A stretch of DNA of 64,000 bases from Acytostelium subglobosum LB1 (taxonomy: Eukaryota; Evosea; Eumycetozoa; Acytosteliales; Acytosteliaceae): positions 883,686 to 947,685 of the forward strand of contig NW_012236525.1 in the NCBI RefSeq assembly GCF_000787575.1. The letters run 5' to 3'. The translations under genes were made by a program, and so were the position numbers. Below the pieces are notes generated by a model that was given only the letters and a program-made list of their open reading frames with translations, did not search any database and was not told where the DNA came from. Shown here piece by piece: positions 46,811 through 57,824 of this stretch (its first letter is position 1; every line of letters starts with the position of its first letter).

Positions 46811-49800
46811 ATGGAACAAAAGTACCATACATTAGACTCAACGACAAAGAGGAAACAAACACATCCAAACCTCCATAACTTATTGTCATTCTTTGAGAGC
46901 ACGTCCACATCATCAGACGGCCTCGGCTCCCTGCGTGATAAACGCCCACCTGTCCCACCCAGGTCGCACAATTACAACAACTCCTCGACATTCGACGAAA
47001 CATCTGGTCTTCTGGACCACAACAACAATCACCCAGGCCTAAGTAGGAGCACGTCAAGTGGCGGCGACCCCTACGCACTATCTATGGCATCATTCGAGTC
47101 GCTCAACTCGGCTCAGGGCCTAATCACGGACCCCAACGCCACAAGGATCATCGATGAGCTGAAGCGAGAACTGCAACACGAGCGCAACTCACATCTTCAG
47201 ACGCGTCACCTGCTGCGCAACGTGGAGGAGGACAACAGACTGCAGAAGCAGAACTTGCAGGCCCTGCGCGCCAAGTACGACCGCCTTCATCACAAACTCC
47301 AAAAGATGTCCAGCTTGTATCAGAGCTTCCACAAGACAATCAGCGACGCCATGCAGGACGGCGGTGAGTTTGACGTTGGCAGCGGCGCGGCCGGACACAG
47401 CAGCACATCGCCAGCGGTGGCGTTCAGCAATGGCGGCTCGCCGCGTCCCATAGCCATGGTGTCTGCGTCCACTAGTGGCAGTTCGGCCTTCACGCCCTCC
47501 ATGCAGTCACCGGTGCTCCAGCCATCGCCATCATTCAGTGGCAGCGGCAGCAGCCCACACATGAGATCCAAGTCCTATTCAATCAGCGACACACTCTCTC
47601 GCAGCAACAAGGCCGCACGAGGCATGAGCCTTGTCGGCAGTGGCAGTGGCGGCAGCGACCTCAACACCAGCACGAGCGGCACCTACACGACCATGCCTAC
47701 ACACACCGCGACAGCCGGCTCGCCCACCAACTCCAACAACCTCACCCAACAGCACAGCCTCAACTACATCCAGGACCTGGACGACTATCACCACCATGCG
47801 CTCACGGACGACGAGTACGCCCGAATGATTGAGAACCGCATCCTCATTGTCAACCAGATACTGCGCACCGAGAAGGAGTACGCTGCGTACCTGCAGCTGA
47901 TCGTCGAAGAGTTCCTCACACCGATGAAGTCTGAGAGCTACCAGTCGTCCAACCCATTCGTCACCACTCTGCACATCAAGCAGATCTTTGGCGATGTCGA
48001 GGTCATCCTTGGCAGCAGTGGGCTACTCATCGAGGACATTGAGAATGTCCTAAACTCTGACTCATCAAAGTCCTCCATGGGCAGTGTATTCCTCAAGATT
48101 GTAAGTGATGGATGACGCAACACCTCAACTTTGAATGATCACTAACCTGGAACCATTCCACTCACTCAATCAATCATATGAACAGTGTGACTACTTCAAG
48201 TTGTACTCACCTTATGTAAAGAACTACTACACATCAATCTCTGTGTTGAACAAGTTGAAGGAGGAGAGTCACAAGTTCCAATCATTCATTCATGTAAGTG
48301 GCCAGGCTGGCTGATTGGACGAGCTCCTCGCGAGCTAGGTTACTAACATGACACACGACCGATCATGTAATGTAGGAGAAGGAACAGAAGCTGGCACAGA
48401 CCAACTTCACCGAGCTTGGTAGTCTACTCGTGTTGCCATTGTCTCGCATTGGCCAGTACACCCCATTGTTGATCGAGTTGTTCAAGAGCACACCAAAGAC
48501 ACATGATGACTATGAGCCATTGAAGAATGTAAGTTGATCAAATCACCGTCCATTGATCGTTCACTCACTCCTACAATCAATCAAACAACCAGGCTGTGAT
48601 CAAGATGAGAACAATCGTAGACTATGTAAAGGAGAAGTCGAGGGAGTATGAGAGCCAGAATAAGGTTAGGATCATACAGGGATTGTTGATTGGAAAGTTC
48701 CAGAACTTGAATGAGCCACACAGACGCTATGTCAGGGAGGGTGAGCTCACTGAGCACACAAAGAGTGGCGGCACAGGCAATCAATTGTACTGCTTCCTTT
48801 TCAATGACCTGTTCATCGTCTCGGTACCCACGGCCAAGAAGCAACAGACACAGTACACATTCAAACGTGACATCCGTCTGATGGATGCTGAGGTCTCGGT
48901 CGTGTCTTCCATGGAGGCCGGAGACGACAAGCCCCTGTTCCAGCTGAGCTTCACCTCGGCGGTGTTGTCTACATCAGCTGACCACTCGTCGTCGTCAGGT
49001 GCCGCACTCACCGCCAACTCGGTGTTGAATGGCATCATCTCGGGTGCGACTCTCATGACGTCGTCGTCCGAATCCAAGGTGGACGGCGAGCAGCGCATCG
49101 AGACGCTGACATTCTGTGCGGACAGTGCACGCGATCGCGACGAGTGGGTGCAGGCGCTGCAGCTGCACATCCTGGCCGAGAAGAAGAAGAACGCCAATCG
49201 TCGAACGGAGGAGCCCACCACGCTCATGGAGAACAAGGGCGGTGACATCGACTTCAAGAACAGCGAGATCCAGCTGTGCGAGCAGATTGGCAGTGGCGGC
49301 AGTGGTTGCACTGTGCACCGCTGCACAGTCGACGGCTTCACTTGTGCCGTCAAGATCCTAAAGCTCAAGAACACGCAGCCCTACCTCATCGACCAGTTCG
49401 TCTCAGAGATCAACATCATGGAGCAGCTGAGCCACTCCAACATCGCCAAGTACCTTGGCCATCGCCTAACAGCCAACCCCGAGCGATTGTGGCTGTTCAT
49501 GGAGTTCTACCCCTACTCGCTCAAGGACATCATTGGCAAGCGCTCGACGCCCTTCCCCGCAGCCGAGACCATCTGGATGGCGCTCGAGATCGCCAAGGGC
49601 CTGGAGTTCCTGCACAACCAGAAACAGCCAATCATTCATCGTGACCTCAAGCCCGGCAACATCATGTGCTCGCTGGACGAGGCCAACCGCGTGTCCAACG
49701 TTCGCGTCTGCGACTTTGACACGTCCAAGGTGATGAACTCGGGAGTCATCCTCAAGACATGCATCGGCACGCCATGCTACATGGCGCCCGAGGTGCTGGA

Positions 49801-50107
49801 CGTGTCGGTGGACTCTGGCAGCGACGGCTACTCGCTCAAGGCTGACATCTGGTCGTTCTCCATGCTGGTGTTTGAGATCCTGACGTTGCAGCCACCCTAC
49901 CACCAGTTCCCTCACCTGCAGACGGTCGAGATGATCCTCAAGGGCACGCCTCCACCACTTGTCACGCCAGTGTCGCCCAGTCTATCAGGCCTGCTTGACC
50001 TACTCCACCAATGCATTGATCTGAGTCCTTCCAAGCGACCATCCTCCTCTCAAGTAGTTTCCAAGCTCATCAAACTTATGAAGAGTATTGGTAAATTACA
50101 AGAATAA
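46811..50107 (+). CDS. RhoGEF (DH-PH) - protein kinase fusion, Kxc-like
   Basis: Couples Rac/Rho activation to a kinase in one chain, as in the Dictyostelium Kxc proteins (kinase and exchange factor for Rac). Exons 46811-48100, 48186-48293, 48376-48528 and 48593-50107; 1,021 residues. A Ser/Gly-rich N-terminus with a coiled coil (LKRELQHERNSHLQTR, about residues 115-180) precedes the DH domain at about 343-545 (ILIVNQILRTEKEYAAYLQL; LVLPLSRIGQYTPLLIEL). PH-like region about 555-715, with CFLFNDLFIVS. Kinase about 742-1,010: IGSGGSGCTVH, FTCAVKILKL, IIHRDLKPGN, GTPCYMAPEVLD. The DFG motif reads DFD (VCDFDTSK, about 890), so activity is in question. TKL-like overall. Confidence 0.92.
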
Positions 50108-51844
50108 GGAGGGACGGAGTCCATACTTGTATCCATACCTTCGACAATACAACCAGTATATTTATTTGTAGTAATAATAAATAATAAATGACCAATGATG
50201 CCATTGGTCCATCTGCCAAGGCTAGCCTTTATATCCCTGATGGACTCAAAGAAGTAATAGACAAAGTTTCTTTCCAAAGTAATGGCAGAGTATTTGACAA
50301 AGTATTCGGTTTGGAACTGCATTACCGATTGACAGGACCTGTACAAGCTCCAATGAATTTCAGCATCACTGTTTGGTAACAAACCACTTGACACTGGAGT
50401 CTTTGCGACAGAGAAAGATGTAGCAGAAGGTTTTGATGTCACCAAATGTACTCTACATCTCTGGCAGAAATCGTTGTTGATGTATTGGCTTCTTTTGATT
50501 TAAACTGAATAGTAAAATGCAAACAATGCACACCATTTGGTATTAGATGGCTGAGGATTGATCGTTGATGAGATATGAACCAGCTTCATCCCACTAGGCG
50601 TTCGGAGACGGAAGTTCTTCCGATTGCCTTGTGGATCCATGATGAACAGTGTATTTTGTACTCCAAAAACGACTGCGCAGTGGGCATGGTCAGCATTAAT
50701 TAATGATTCTGATAGTCAAGTACATTTCGCTGGGTTTGAGACCCTTAAGTGACATTTGGGTGCCAGTGTACTGTACCGAGAGCTTGTAGATGTCTGCCAA
50801 TTCTTTCATGTTGTCTTCCAAGATAACAGATTTGAGACCACGATTTTTGATGTATTGAACAAGATCTTGATGATCCACGATGCGACCTCTAATTAACTCC
50901 TCGGACCTGTTCTTGAGGGTCATTTGTTGATGCGTTCCCCAGAATGATGGGGGTCGAAGTGGCGTGATTTCCCATTGGGGGTTTGTTAAGAGTGCTGCCT
51001 CTGATGTTGATTGTTGAGAGTTGGTTGGTGATGTTTCGTAGAACGCACCGGCCGGAGAGTTCGTTGTCCTCTCCGGCCTGTTTGCTGGAGGGTTGGTGCG
51101 ATAGGGTCTGCCTTTTGATGGAACGGCCTGGTATTGGTTGGTGGACTTCTTCATTCTTCCTCTTCTTCTTTTGATTTTGAACAAGGACTAGCAAATTGTC
51201 TAGTTCCTCATTGTTCATGGCGTCAAGATCACCTATAAGTGTCAATTTGCGTCAGTGGTCAGATATCGAATCCCTCCATTCGACGCATCGATTGTGTTAT
51301 TTGTACTTACTATCTTTGATGGGTACACGAGCAGGTACTGAGTGTATGTTAGTATTGAATGAAGACATTGGTCGATATTGTTTGTACTTACTCGTTGACT
51401 TGAGCTTGGTGATGTCTCCTGGTTTGAACCCAACTATTGGACTCGTAAGAATGGAATGCACATTTGGATCGTTGAGGGCACTAAATAAGGTTTCAACGTC
51501 ATAGCCATTATCCAATAGAGAAGATGCTGTGACGGATTTGACAACAGCTTTGGAGAGAACCAAAGTAAGTGCCAATATCTTCGCCTCATTGGTATTGTCA
51601 ATGTCTTTTGACATAGTTGTAATGAAGATACAAAATACAGATAGTGAAAGGTAAATGAAAGTGAGTTGAAGAACTTAGGGAATTTAAATTAATTAGCTAA
51701 TTTCTTATAAATTCAATTTTATATTTTAAAATGATCTAGATTGTCAACAATGAACTTCAATATACACATGATGTCTTATGTAAGGCATCATTGCTTAGAT
51801 GGTATCAATCAATCACTCGCGCTGGAACTATTCCATCAATCAAT
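50108..51844 (-). other. Unidentified cluster of overlapping minus-strand reading frames, possible element fossil
   Basis: Between the RhoGEF-kinase and bcs1 stops lie several minus-strand open segments in different frames (roughly 51430-51614, 50889-51245, 50696-51184, and further ones down to about 50180). Two of them overlap for about 300 bases and are both open. Base composition is less repeat-ridden than ordinary intergenic DNA here, and CAAT repeats are scarce. One segment is strongly basic (KIKRRRGRMKK). Another, near 50510-50690, has HAHCAVVFGV, FIMDPQG and NTKWCALFAFYY, a spacing that faintly recalls cysteine proteases of the Ulp1/adenain kind; that is a weak resemblance. I cannot name a family. 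It looks broken, perhaps several breaks, so I treat it as a likely old mobile or virus-like insertion of modest age. Confidence 0.4.
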
Positions 51845-53219
51845 CTAGTTTATTTGGACAGGTCTTAGGATGTGAGCTTGGCTAACAGCATCCTCTGGTT
51901 GATGTTTGTATTGCAACAGGAATCCTTGGATTTGGGACATGGACAATTGGTAGTCCACTACATTGGACGCAAACTGTTCGGCAAGCTCCTTGATTGTAGT
52001 ATCATTGTTGTCTCCAGTAGTGTTGTTGTTGTTGTTGTTGTTGTAAAAGTGCATAAACAGTTGCTTGGACTGCTGTTTGGTGGCGTTCTGGATGTGTATC
52101 TTCATGTCGATGCGGCCGTCGCGGATCAGTGCATGATCCAATTGCTCCAGCTTGTTGGTCGTCATGAATAGGATGCGACCCTCTTGCGATGCCACGCCGT
52201 CCAGCGCATTGAGTACGCCAGAGAATGTAAGGTTGGTGTGCTGTAGATCGGCCTCCTTGTCTCTCATAGAGAAGGCTGCGTCAATGTCCTCAATAAGCAG
52301 AATGGACTTGGGTGGCGCGTTGTTTAGAAGTTGGTTGATCTGACGATCGTCAATGTCGCGTGAGGACAGTGACACGATGCATATGTCGAGACTGAGCTCG
52401 CCGGCAATGGCATTGACCAGGGATGACTTGCCGTTGCCTGGTGGGCCGTAGAGCAGGTAGCCGCGACGGTAGGGTATGCCGCGATTCCTGAACCAATTCT
52501 CATTGTTGATGAACTCTTTGATGTCGCGGACAAGTCCCTCCTTGAGCGCTTCGGGCAAGATCACAGAGCTGAGCGATCGGATCACACGTGGGTTGCCAAA
52601 AGCGTGTCCAGCTGCCCTCTCCATTGATGTACACCACGGTCTTGCCCTCGTCGCGCTGCAACGACAGACGCATCGCTTCGTCAATGAGAGATTGGAGGAC
52701 GGCGGTGTTGGTGCCAAATGAGGACAACTCGATCGACTCGAACGGTGCGCCCGATGCCATGTCAAAGGTGGCATCGCGTATTCTGTTGATCCACACTGTC
52801 TTGCCCTTGTAGCTGATGCGATGCTTGCCCACAGACGGTACAAAGATTACACGAGGGTTCTTGTCCGTGCCAAAGTAGACGGTCTCGGCATTTAGTTGTG
52901 TCGCACGTTTGATTATGACGTTGTTTGACATCCATTGTAGCAGTGCCTCGAATGTCTTATCCTTGCTATCGACTGTGATGGTGACAAAGAGGCTGTGTTT
53001 GACTTGACCAAAGAGGTTACGTGCGAATGATGTCATGAGTGCGACACCGGTACCGATCAACAAGTAACCAATGCCCTGTTGTATGCCAAGTACTATCTGG
53101 TTGCCAAATGGTGTGTTTGTAGACCTACTAATCATTGCTTGCAATGTAGCAATCACACCAACTGCCGCAGATGATGAAGCAGCACTCAATGCTCCTTGAG
53201 AAGATTGAATAGATGACAT
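51845..53219 (-). CDS. bcs1l: BCS1, mitochondrial AAA-ATPase for complex III assembly, with an apparent +1 frameshift
   Basis: Translocates the Rieske iron-sulfur protein across the inner mitochondrial membrane during cytochrome bc1 assembly. Intronless; about 457 residues if one base is ignored. The N-terminal part (53219 down to about 52600) has a membrane segment IGYLLIGTGVALM and the BCS1_N domain, reaching VVYINGEGSWTRF. The second part runs in another frame from GNPRVIRSLSSVILPEAL through RNRGIPYRRGYLLYGPPGNGKSSLVNAIAG (Walker A), ILLIEDIDAAF (Walker B), LFMTTNKLEQLDHALIRDGRID (sensor and Arg fingers). The break lies at the A-run 52598-52601 on the plus strand: three As instead of four would restore W-T-R-F-G-N-P-R, the family consensus W..FG.PR. 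The start ATG at 53219 is preferred over one upstream because the leader is AT-rich. Sequencing error or a true mutation are both possible. Confidence 0.9.
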
Positions 53220-53418
53220 CTTATACGATATATTATATCTTTTGTCTTTGACAAAGCTGAAATGAAGTGATTTTCCATAAACTTGAACATTTTGAACAAT
53301 TTGAAGTGTTTCACGAACTTTGTGATAGTTGACTCGACTCGTTCGTCTTTTTTCATTTATCAATCAATCAATAATTTGTATTGTACATTGAGATAGATAA
53401 ATAGATAGATAGATAGAT

Positions 53419-54451
53419 ATGTCATCAATGAATGTTAGAAGATTACTCCCTAATAGGGAGAAGAGGGAGAGATCTCAACCAGCTGCTGTAAAGGGATTCA
53501 TGGAGAGGAAGAAGGACTATGTAAAGCGTGCTCGTGATCATAACTACAAGAAGAATAGGATAAAGAAACTAAAGGTGCAAGCTGCACTAAAGAACCCTGA
53601 TGAGTTCAGATTCCAAATGATCAGTTCAAAGATTATAGTATGTCATCGCTAGAATGATCAATGACCAATCATTCACTCACTCACTCAATCAATCAATCAA
53701 ATCAATCAATTTTAGAATGGTGTACATCATAATATTAGCAAGACAAAGTTAGAAGATGAACAACTGTTAGATATAAAGTCACAGGATCAACAATATCTGC
53801 AAGGCAAGAGAGTGTCAGAAGAGAAGGTAATTTTGGATGTTTGAGTGGCGAGTCGCCACAAGTGTTTCCGCAGAAACACCACCCGCCAGAGTGCGGCAAC
53901 TCGCGGCAACACTCGCGGAAACATGACCACACCAGACTAACAAAATTCGCCACGACAACTACATTAACAGAAAATCGATAGATTACAAGCAGAGCTACAG
54001 TATATAGATGCAGGATTGAAACCAACAGATCATATGATATTCTTGGATGGCGATAAGGAAGTTAAGAAGTTCAACGCTGTCAAACATTTTGATACGATAC
54101 CAGAAGCATTCTCTCAATACTCTTCAACCATACCCCTGATGTCACGTTTGAAACAGGGATCACTGGTCGTCAATCCACATAGTGCACCATCACTTGCAGA
54201 GATCGAGGCCATGACTGCCACATCCTACAAAGAACTTGAGGCCAGAAAGCAGAGGAGAGAGGAGCTGTACAAAGCAGAGCGCGAGTTGGATAGTCAGAAG
54301 AATCAGATTGTAAGTTTGTTTGGATCATGATTGGCATGCATGGACTAACTCATTCATTCATTCAATCAATCAGAGGAACAAGGATGCACAGCCAATCAAG
54401 GTCAAAGTTGGTGGAAAGGAGGAGACATGGAAGATCAAGAGAAAGAAATAA
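53419..54451 (+). CDS. utp11: UTP11, U3 snoRNA-associated small-subunit processome protein
   Basis: Nucleolar factor for 18S rRNA processing. Exons 53419-53637, 53716-53826, 53971-54309 and 54374-54451, 248 residues (human 253). The start RRLLPNREKRERSQPA and GFMERKKDYVKRARDHNYKK match the basic UTP11 N-terminus; KNPDEFRFQMI is the strongest signature, and NGVHHNISK follows after a splice. The end, GKEETWKIKRKK, is typical. Start lies 199 bases from the divergent bcs1l start, a likely shared promoter. The second intron (53827-53970) is longer and more GC-rich than the others and carries two hairpins. Confidence 0.96.
53827..53970 (+). other. GC-rich UTP11 intron with two hairpins
   Basis: Unlike its neighbours this intron has few CAAT repeats. 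It has an inverted repeat GTGGCGA-g-TCGCCAC and a second GTGTTTC-cgca-GAAACAC, followed by direct repeats of CTCGCGG(C/A)A. Could host a small RNA; no C/D or H/ACA boxes were clearly seen. Confidence 0.5.
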
Positions 54452-54720
54452 ACGTCAATGAGACGACGAAGTTGGAATCAATCATTCAATCGATGGAAGG
54501 AACACAGCTATGACAGATGCGAAAGAAGAAGGATTGTAATTTAATCATCATCGTCTTGAGTGTTGTTGGTGTTCATAATGGGAGGAGGAGTAGTAGGGAG
54601 GGAGTGATGGTGCTACAACAGACGCGCTAGATAGATAGGTTGCGTGTGATAAATAGGTTGTTGATAAAGGGAGAGAGTTGTACAGGTTCACAATGAATTG
54701 ATAAGGTTGATAAGGTTGTT

Positions 54721-56042
54721 CTAGACCAGTTGGACAAAGGTTGATGGGAAGGTGCCTGTGAAGCCCTGGCACTCGCCAACCCACCAGCCATTGGCATCGG
54801 ACTGATCGTGGATGCTGATGATGTCTCCAGCGTAGAAGGACAGATCGCCCTCTTGCGCGGCCTCATAGTCGTACAAGGCCTTGGCCTGAGGATAGCCACT
54901 GGCATCGCCGCCAGCGTGCTGTTGATCGTCGTATGATTGATCGTATCCCTGTTGGTCGTATCCCTGCTGATCATATCCTTGCTGGTCGTATGATTGATCA
55001 TCGTATCCCTGCTGCTGGTCGTATCCCTGTTGGTCATATCCCTGCTGGTCATAGCCTTGCTGATCGTAAGACTGTTGCTCATCGTAGTATTCCTGTTGTG
55101 GCTCGGGCTCGGGCTCTGGCTCTGGCTCGGGCACGACCACTCTCTTTGGAGGGGGAGGTGGCTTCTTGGCTGGGGCTGGGGCGGCAGCTGGAGTGGCCTT
55201 GACAACCTCTGGAGTGAACTTGGCTGGAGCGGGTGGCGCGGTCTTGACTGGGGTGGGAGCGGGAGTGAACTTGACGGGTGCAGGTGGAGTGGCCTTGACT
55301 GGAGGGGCTGGGGCAGCCTTGGGAGCGGGAGCAGCGGGCTCTGGTGTGAATTTGACGGGCGATGGCGCAACCCTGCCGGCTGGCACGGGTGCTGTGCGTG
55401 GGGCAGCGGGAGCGGGTGCCTGGTACTCGGGCTCAGGCTCCGATTGGAAGGCGACTGGTGCTGGCTTGTAGGGCGTGGCAGCAGGCTTCTTGTAGGCGAC
55501 TGATGCCGAAGGCTTGGCAGCAGGCTTTGGCGAGGGTGTCGTGGCAATACCTCCGCCAATGTATACCGCCGGATTCTTTCGCGGCGGTTCTGCTATCACC
55601 CTAGACGGCGCCTGCGGTACCTTATCTACTGGTGCAGACTTTTGCACCAGATCTCTTCCTGCATCAGCAGCACTCGAACCTGCAACTCCCTTTGTTGTTG
55701 TCTTTGAGTTATCAATGTTGTTGTCGTTCTATATATTATTCATTCATTCATTCATTCATTCATTCATTCATTCAATGTTGTATGTTTGAGTTAGTAAGAT
55801 GATCATCCTCAATGAGTTTGCCTCTCTGTGCTCTGTATAAATCGAATGATTCTTTCAACATACGACAAAGTCAGGGTCGGTATCCCATCCATCATCATCA
55901 TCAACTGCCAACTTCTTGATCTGTTTAATAGTGATATTGATTGAATGATTGATTAGTATTGATGTTCACATTCATTACCTGAACCTATTGATTCTTTATG
56001 TCAACGTACATCAAGATAGTTTCCAACTAGTTTGTTTGTCAT
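54721..56042 (-). CDS. Cortactin-like protein: Arp2/3-binding acidic motif, Pro-rich region, YDQQG repeats, SH3
   Basis: Probable actin-regulating adaptor, 365 residues. Exons on the minus strand: 56042-56010 (11 codons), 55920-55864 (19 codons) and 55728-54721. Exon 2 plus the splice gives DDDDGWDTDPDFV-ND, which closely matches the N-terminal acidic motif of cortactin and HS1 (DDWETDPDFVND) that binds Arp3. There are no cortactin repeats; instead comes a Pro/Ala/Lys-rich region (residues about 60-215), a Glu-Pro stretch, tandem YDQQG repeats (about 230-285), and a C-terminal SH3 domain (about 308-365: AKALYDYEAAQEGDLSF, GWWVGE, FPSTFVQLV). The first two tiny exons are supported only by phase and homology. 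The 3' part could alone have been taken as an ordinary SH3 protein. Confidence 0.82.
54925..55085 (-). repeat. Tandem repeat coding YDQQG units
   Basis: Fifteen-base units coding Tyr-Asp-Gln-Gln-Gly, about nine copies with some variants (YDDQS), within the cortactin-like gene. Confidence 0.9.
55738..55774. repeat. ATTC/GAAT microsatellite in an intron
   Basis: Nine perfect copies of the tetramer in the second intron of the cortactin-like gene; likely variable in length. Confidence 0.9.
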
Positions 56043-56575
56043 TATATGTTAAGTAAGAATATATATATAATATGTATAACTATTTAAATAAAAATGATTG
56101 ATTGATTTGATTGATTGAACTAACCTTGTGGATGAATGAATGTCAACACAAACAATGAATGATCCAAAATTATTTGAATGGCTGATGACAACACCACACA
56201 CCCAATTCCTTGACAAAACCCATCAAAGTGGTGCTGCGTCCACCCTTTTGTGACATCGATGAACTACATCGTCCATCAGATGGTATAAGTATTGCCTGAT
56301 TGATAGTACAATTGATTGATCGATTGAAAGACATGACGATAAGAGGATAGATGATGAATATACAAACAATGGTAAGTGAATAGTATTATTATTCAAATGG
56401 CCATCTTAGTTTCCAGAAGAATGATTGATTGATTGATCGATTGGATTGGTTGTTGATTGAATGATTGCATGGTCCTACTTGGTCCAGACCTTAAGGGTCT
56501 TGGTAAGTCTTGTTAAGATCGTTCGTGTAGTGGATGTGGAAATTCGATCGGCTTGATGATGACGATGTTGAAAAC
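56043..56575. other. Intergenic, cortactin-like promoter
   Basis: About 530 bases, AT-rich near 56045-56120. A short open stretch on the plus strand near 56155-56300 shows some codon-like character but has no recognisable product. Confidence 0.45.
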
Positions 56576-56956
56576 TTATGACTTTGAGAATGGAATCAAT
56601 CCATTGAATGCAGATGATGGATTGTTGTAGAGGGCCTTGAGTGGATTGGTCAGCGCCGATGTGGATGATGATAGTGCTTGTCGTTCGGAACGCTCACGCT
56701 CCACTAGTTGAGCCAGCTCGACCTGGTTCTCGACGGACAGCATGCGAGATTCAACTGCAATGATCTGACTGGTCTTCTTCTGTGTCCAATCGCGAATGTC
56801 ACGCTTCAGCACTGTCAGTTCGTTCTGTAGCTGCGCCATGTTGGCCATATACTCCTTCTCCTGTCTCTTCATCTCCTGTGCATGGCGCTCATCTTGCACG
56901 CGCAGCTGATGTTCAATACTCTTGCGGATCATTCTTTCAATCGACTCGGTGTCTAT

Positions 56957-56989
<33 letters not shown>

Positions 56990-57824
56990 ATATTGTTGTT
57001 GTGGAGAACGATGTAGATGCTCCATGCCAGGACTACCAGGCTTGGGTAGTGCATTGTGAGGTGCAGGCGGTGGATGTACCTCGTCTATTCGGTCCTTGAA
57101 ATGCTCGACAAAGTAGAATATTGGTTGGTAGGATGATACGAATGATGCCACGATAATAAAGTAAGGGTGGAGCAGTTGGCTGAGTGTACTAAGTGAGTAC
57201 TTCAAGCAGAACACCTCCAAACTATACCAACTGGACAGTGCAATAAATGGGCACAACATAGATAACAACAATAATCTACATCATGTTTGATTGATTGATT
57301 GAGTGAGTGAGTGATTGGTTATGTGTATCATTCAAACATAACTGATTGACATACTTCCATTCCAATGAATATAGTTCTTTGATTGATTTGTTGATGTTTA
57401 GTTCGGCTGGACTTGGTTGTTGTTGTTGTTGTTTGTTATCTTTGTCTTTGTCTTTGTCTTTGGATGTTGATGAAGTGTTCGTGGTCGAGAGTAGATGTCT
57501 ATGTTGTTGCAGTTCCAACTGCATTTCTTTCAAGTACTTGCATTTATCCTTAACAGTAAAGTACAACTTGATAGGTGTCTTGAATATAAATATACCAAAG
57601 CTAATAGCTATATACCAAACAATGATATCCAATGCAGCTGTCAATGGTATTTTCTAAACATTCCATTCAATTCCAAGTCCAAGACCAAGTTAGTATCTTC
57701 AATCATTCATTCATTCAAACATTTATTCAAAGATATGATATATTCATACATTGGAATGCACAGCCAACATCAAAGGTATGATGATAAAGACAGTGACAGT
57801 CTGAAATGCCTTGCCAAGTGTCAT
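56576..57824 (-). CDS. Unrecognised membrane protein with C-terminal coiled coil
   Basis: Three exons on the minus strand: 57824-57750, 57653-57355 and 57275-56576, 357 residues, joins all in phase. Predicted hydrophobic segments by eye: near residues 8-22 (VTVFIIIPLMLAV), 30-48 (IIVWYIAISFGIFIF), and a cluster around 125-165 (LLLLSMLCPFIALSSWY, LLHPYFIIVASFVS). Between them sits a Lys/Asp and Gln-rich hydrophilic loop. The rest is a poly-Gln stretch followed by a long coiled coil (RKSIEHQLRVQDERHAQEM onward). The arrangement of two hairpin-like hydrophobic pairs could suggest an ER-shaping or organelle membrane protein, but I do not recognise a family. Confidence 0.75.

Noticed and set aside
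54627-55559. 310-codon frame antisense-shifted within the cortactin-like gene
   Set aside because: Same-strand alternative frame giving Pro/Ser/Arg and Asp/Thr repeats; an effect of the GC-rich Pro/Ala codons.
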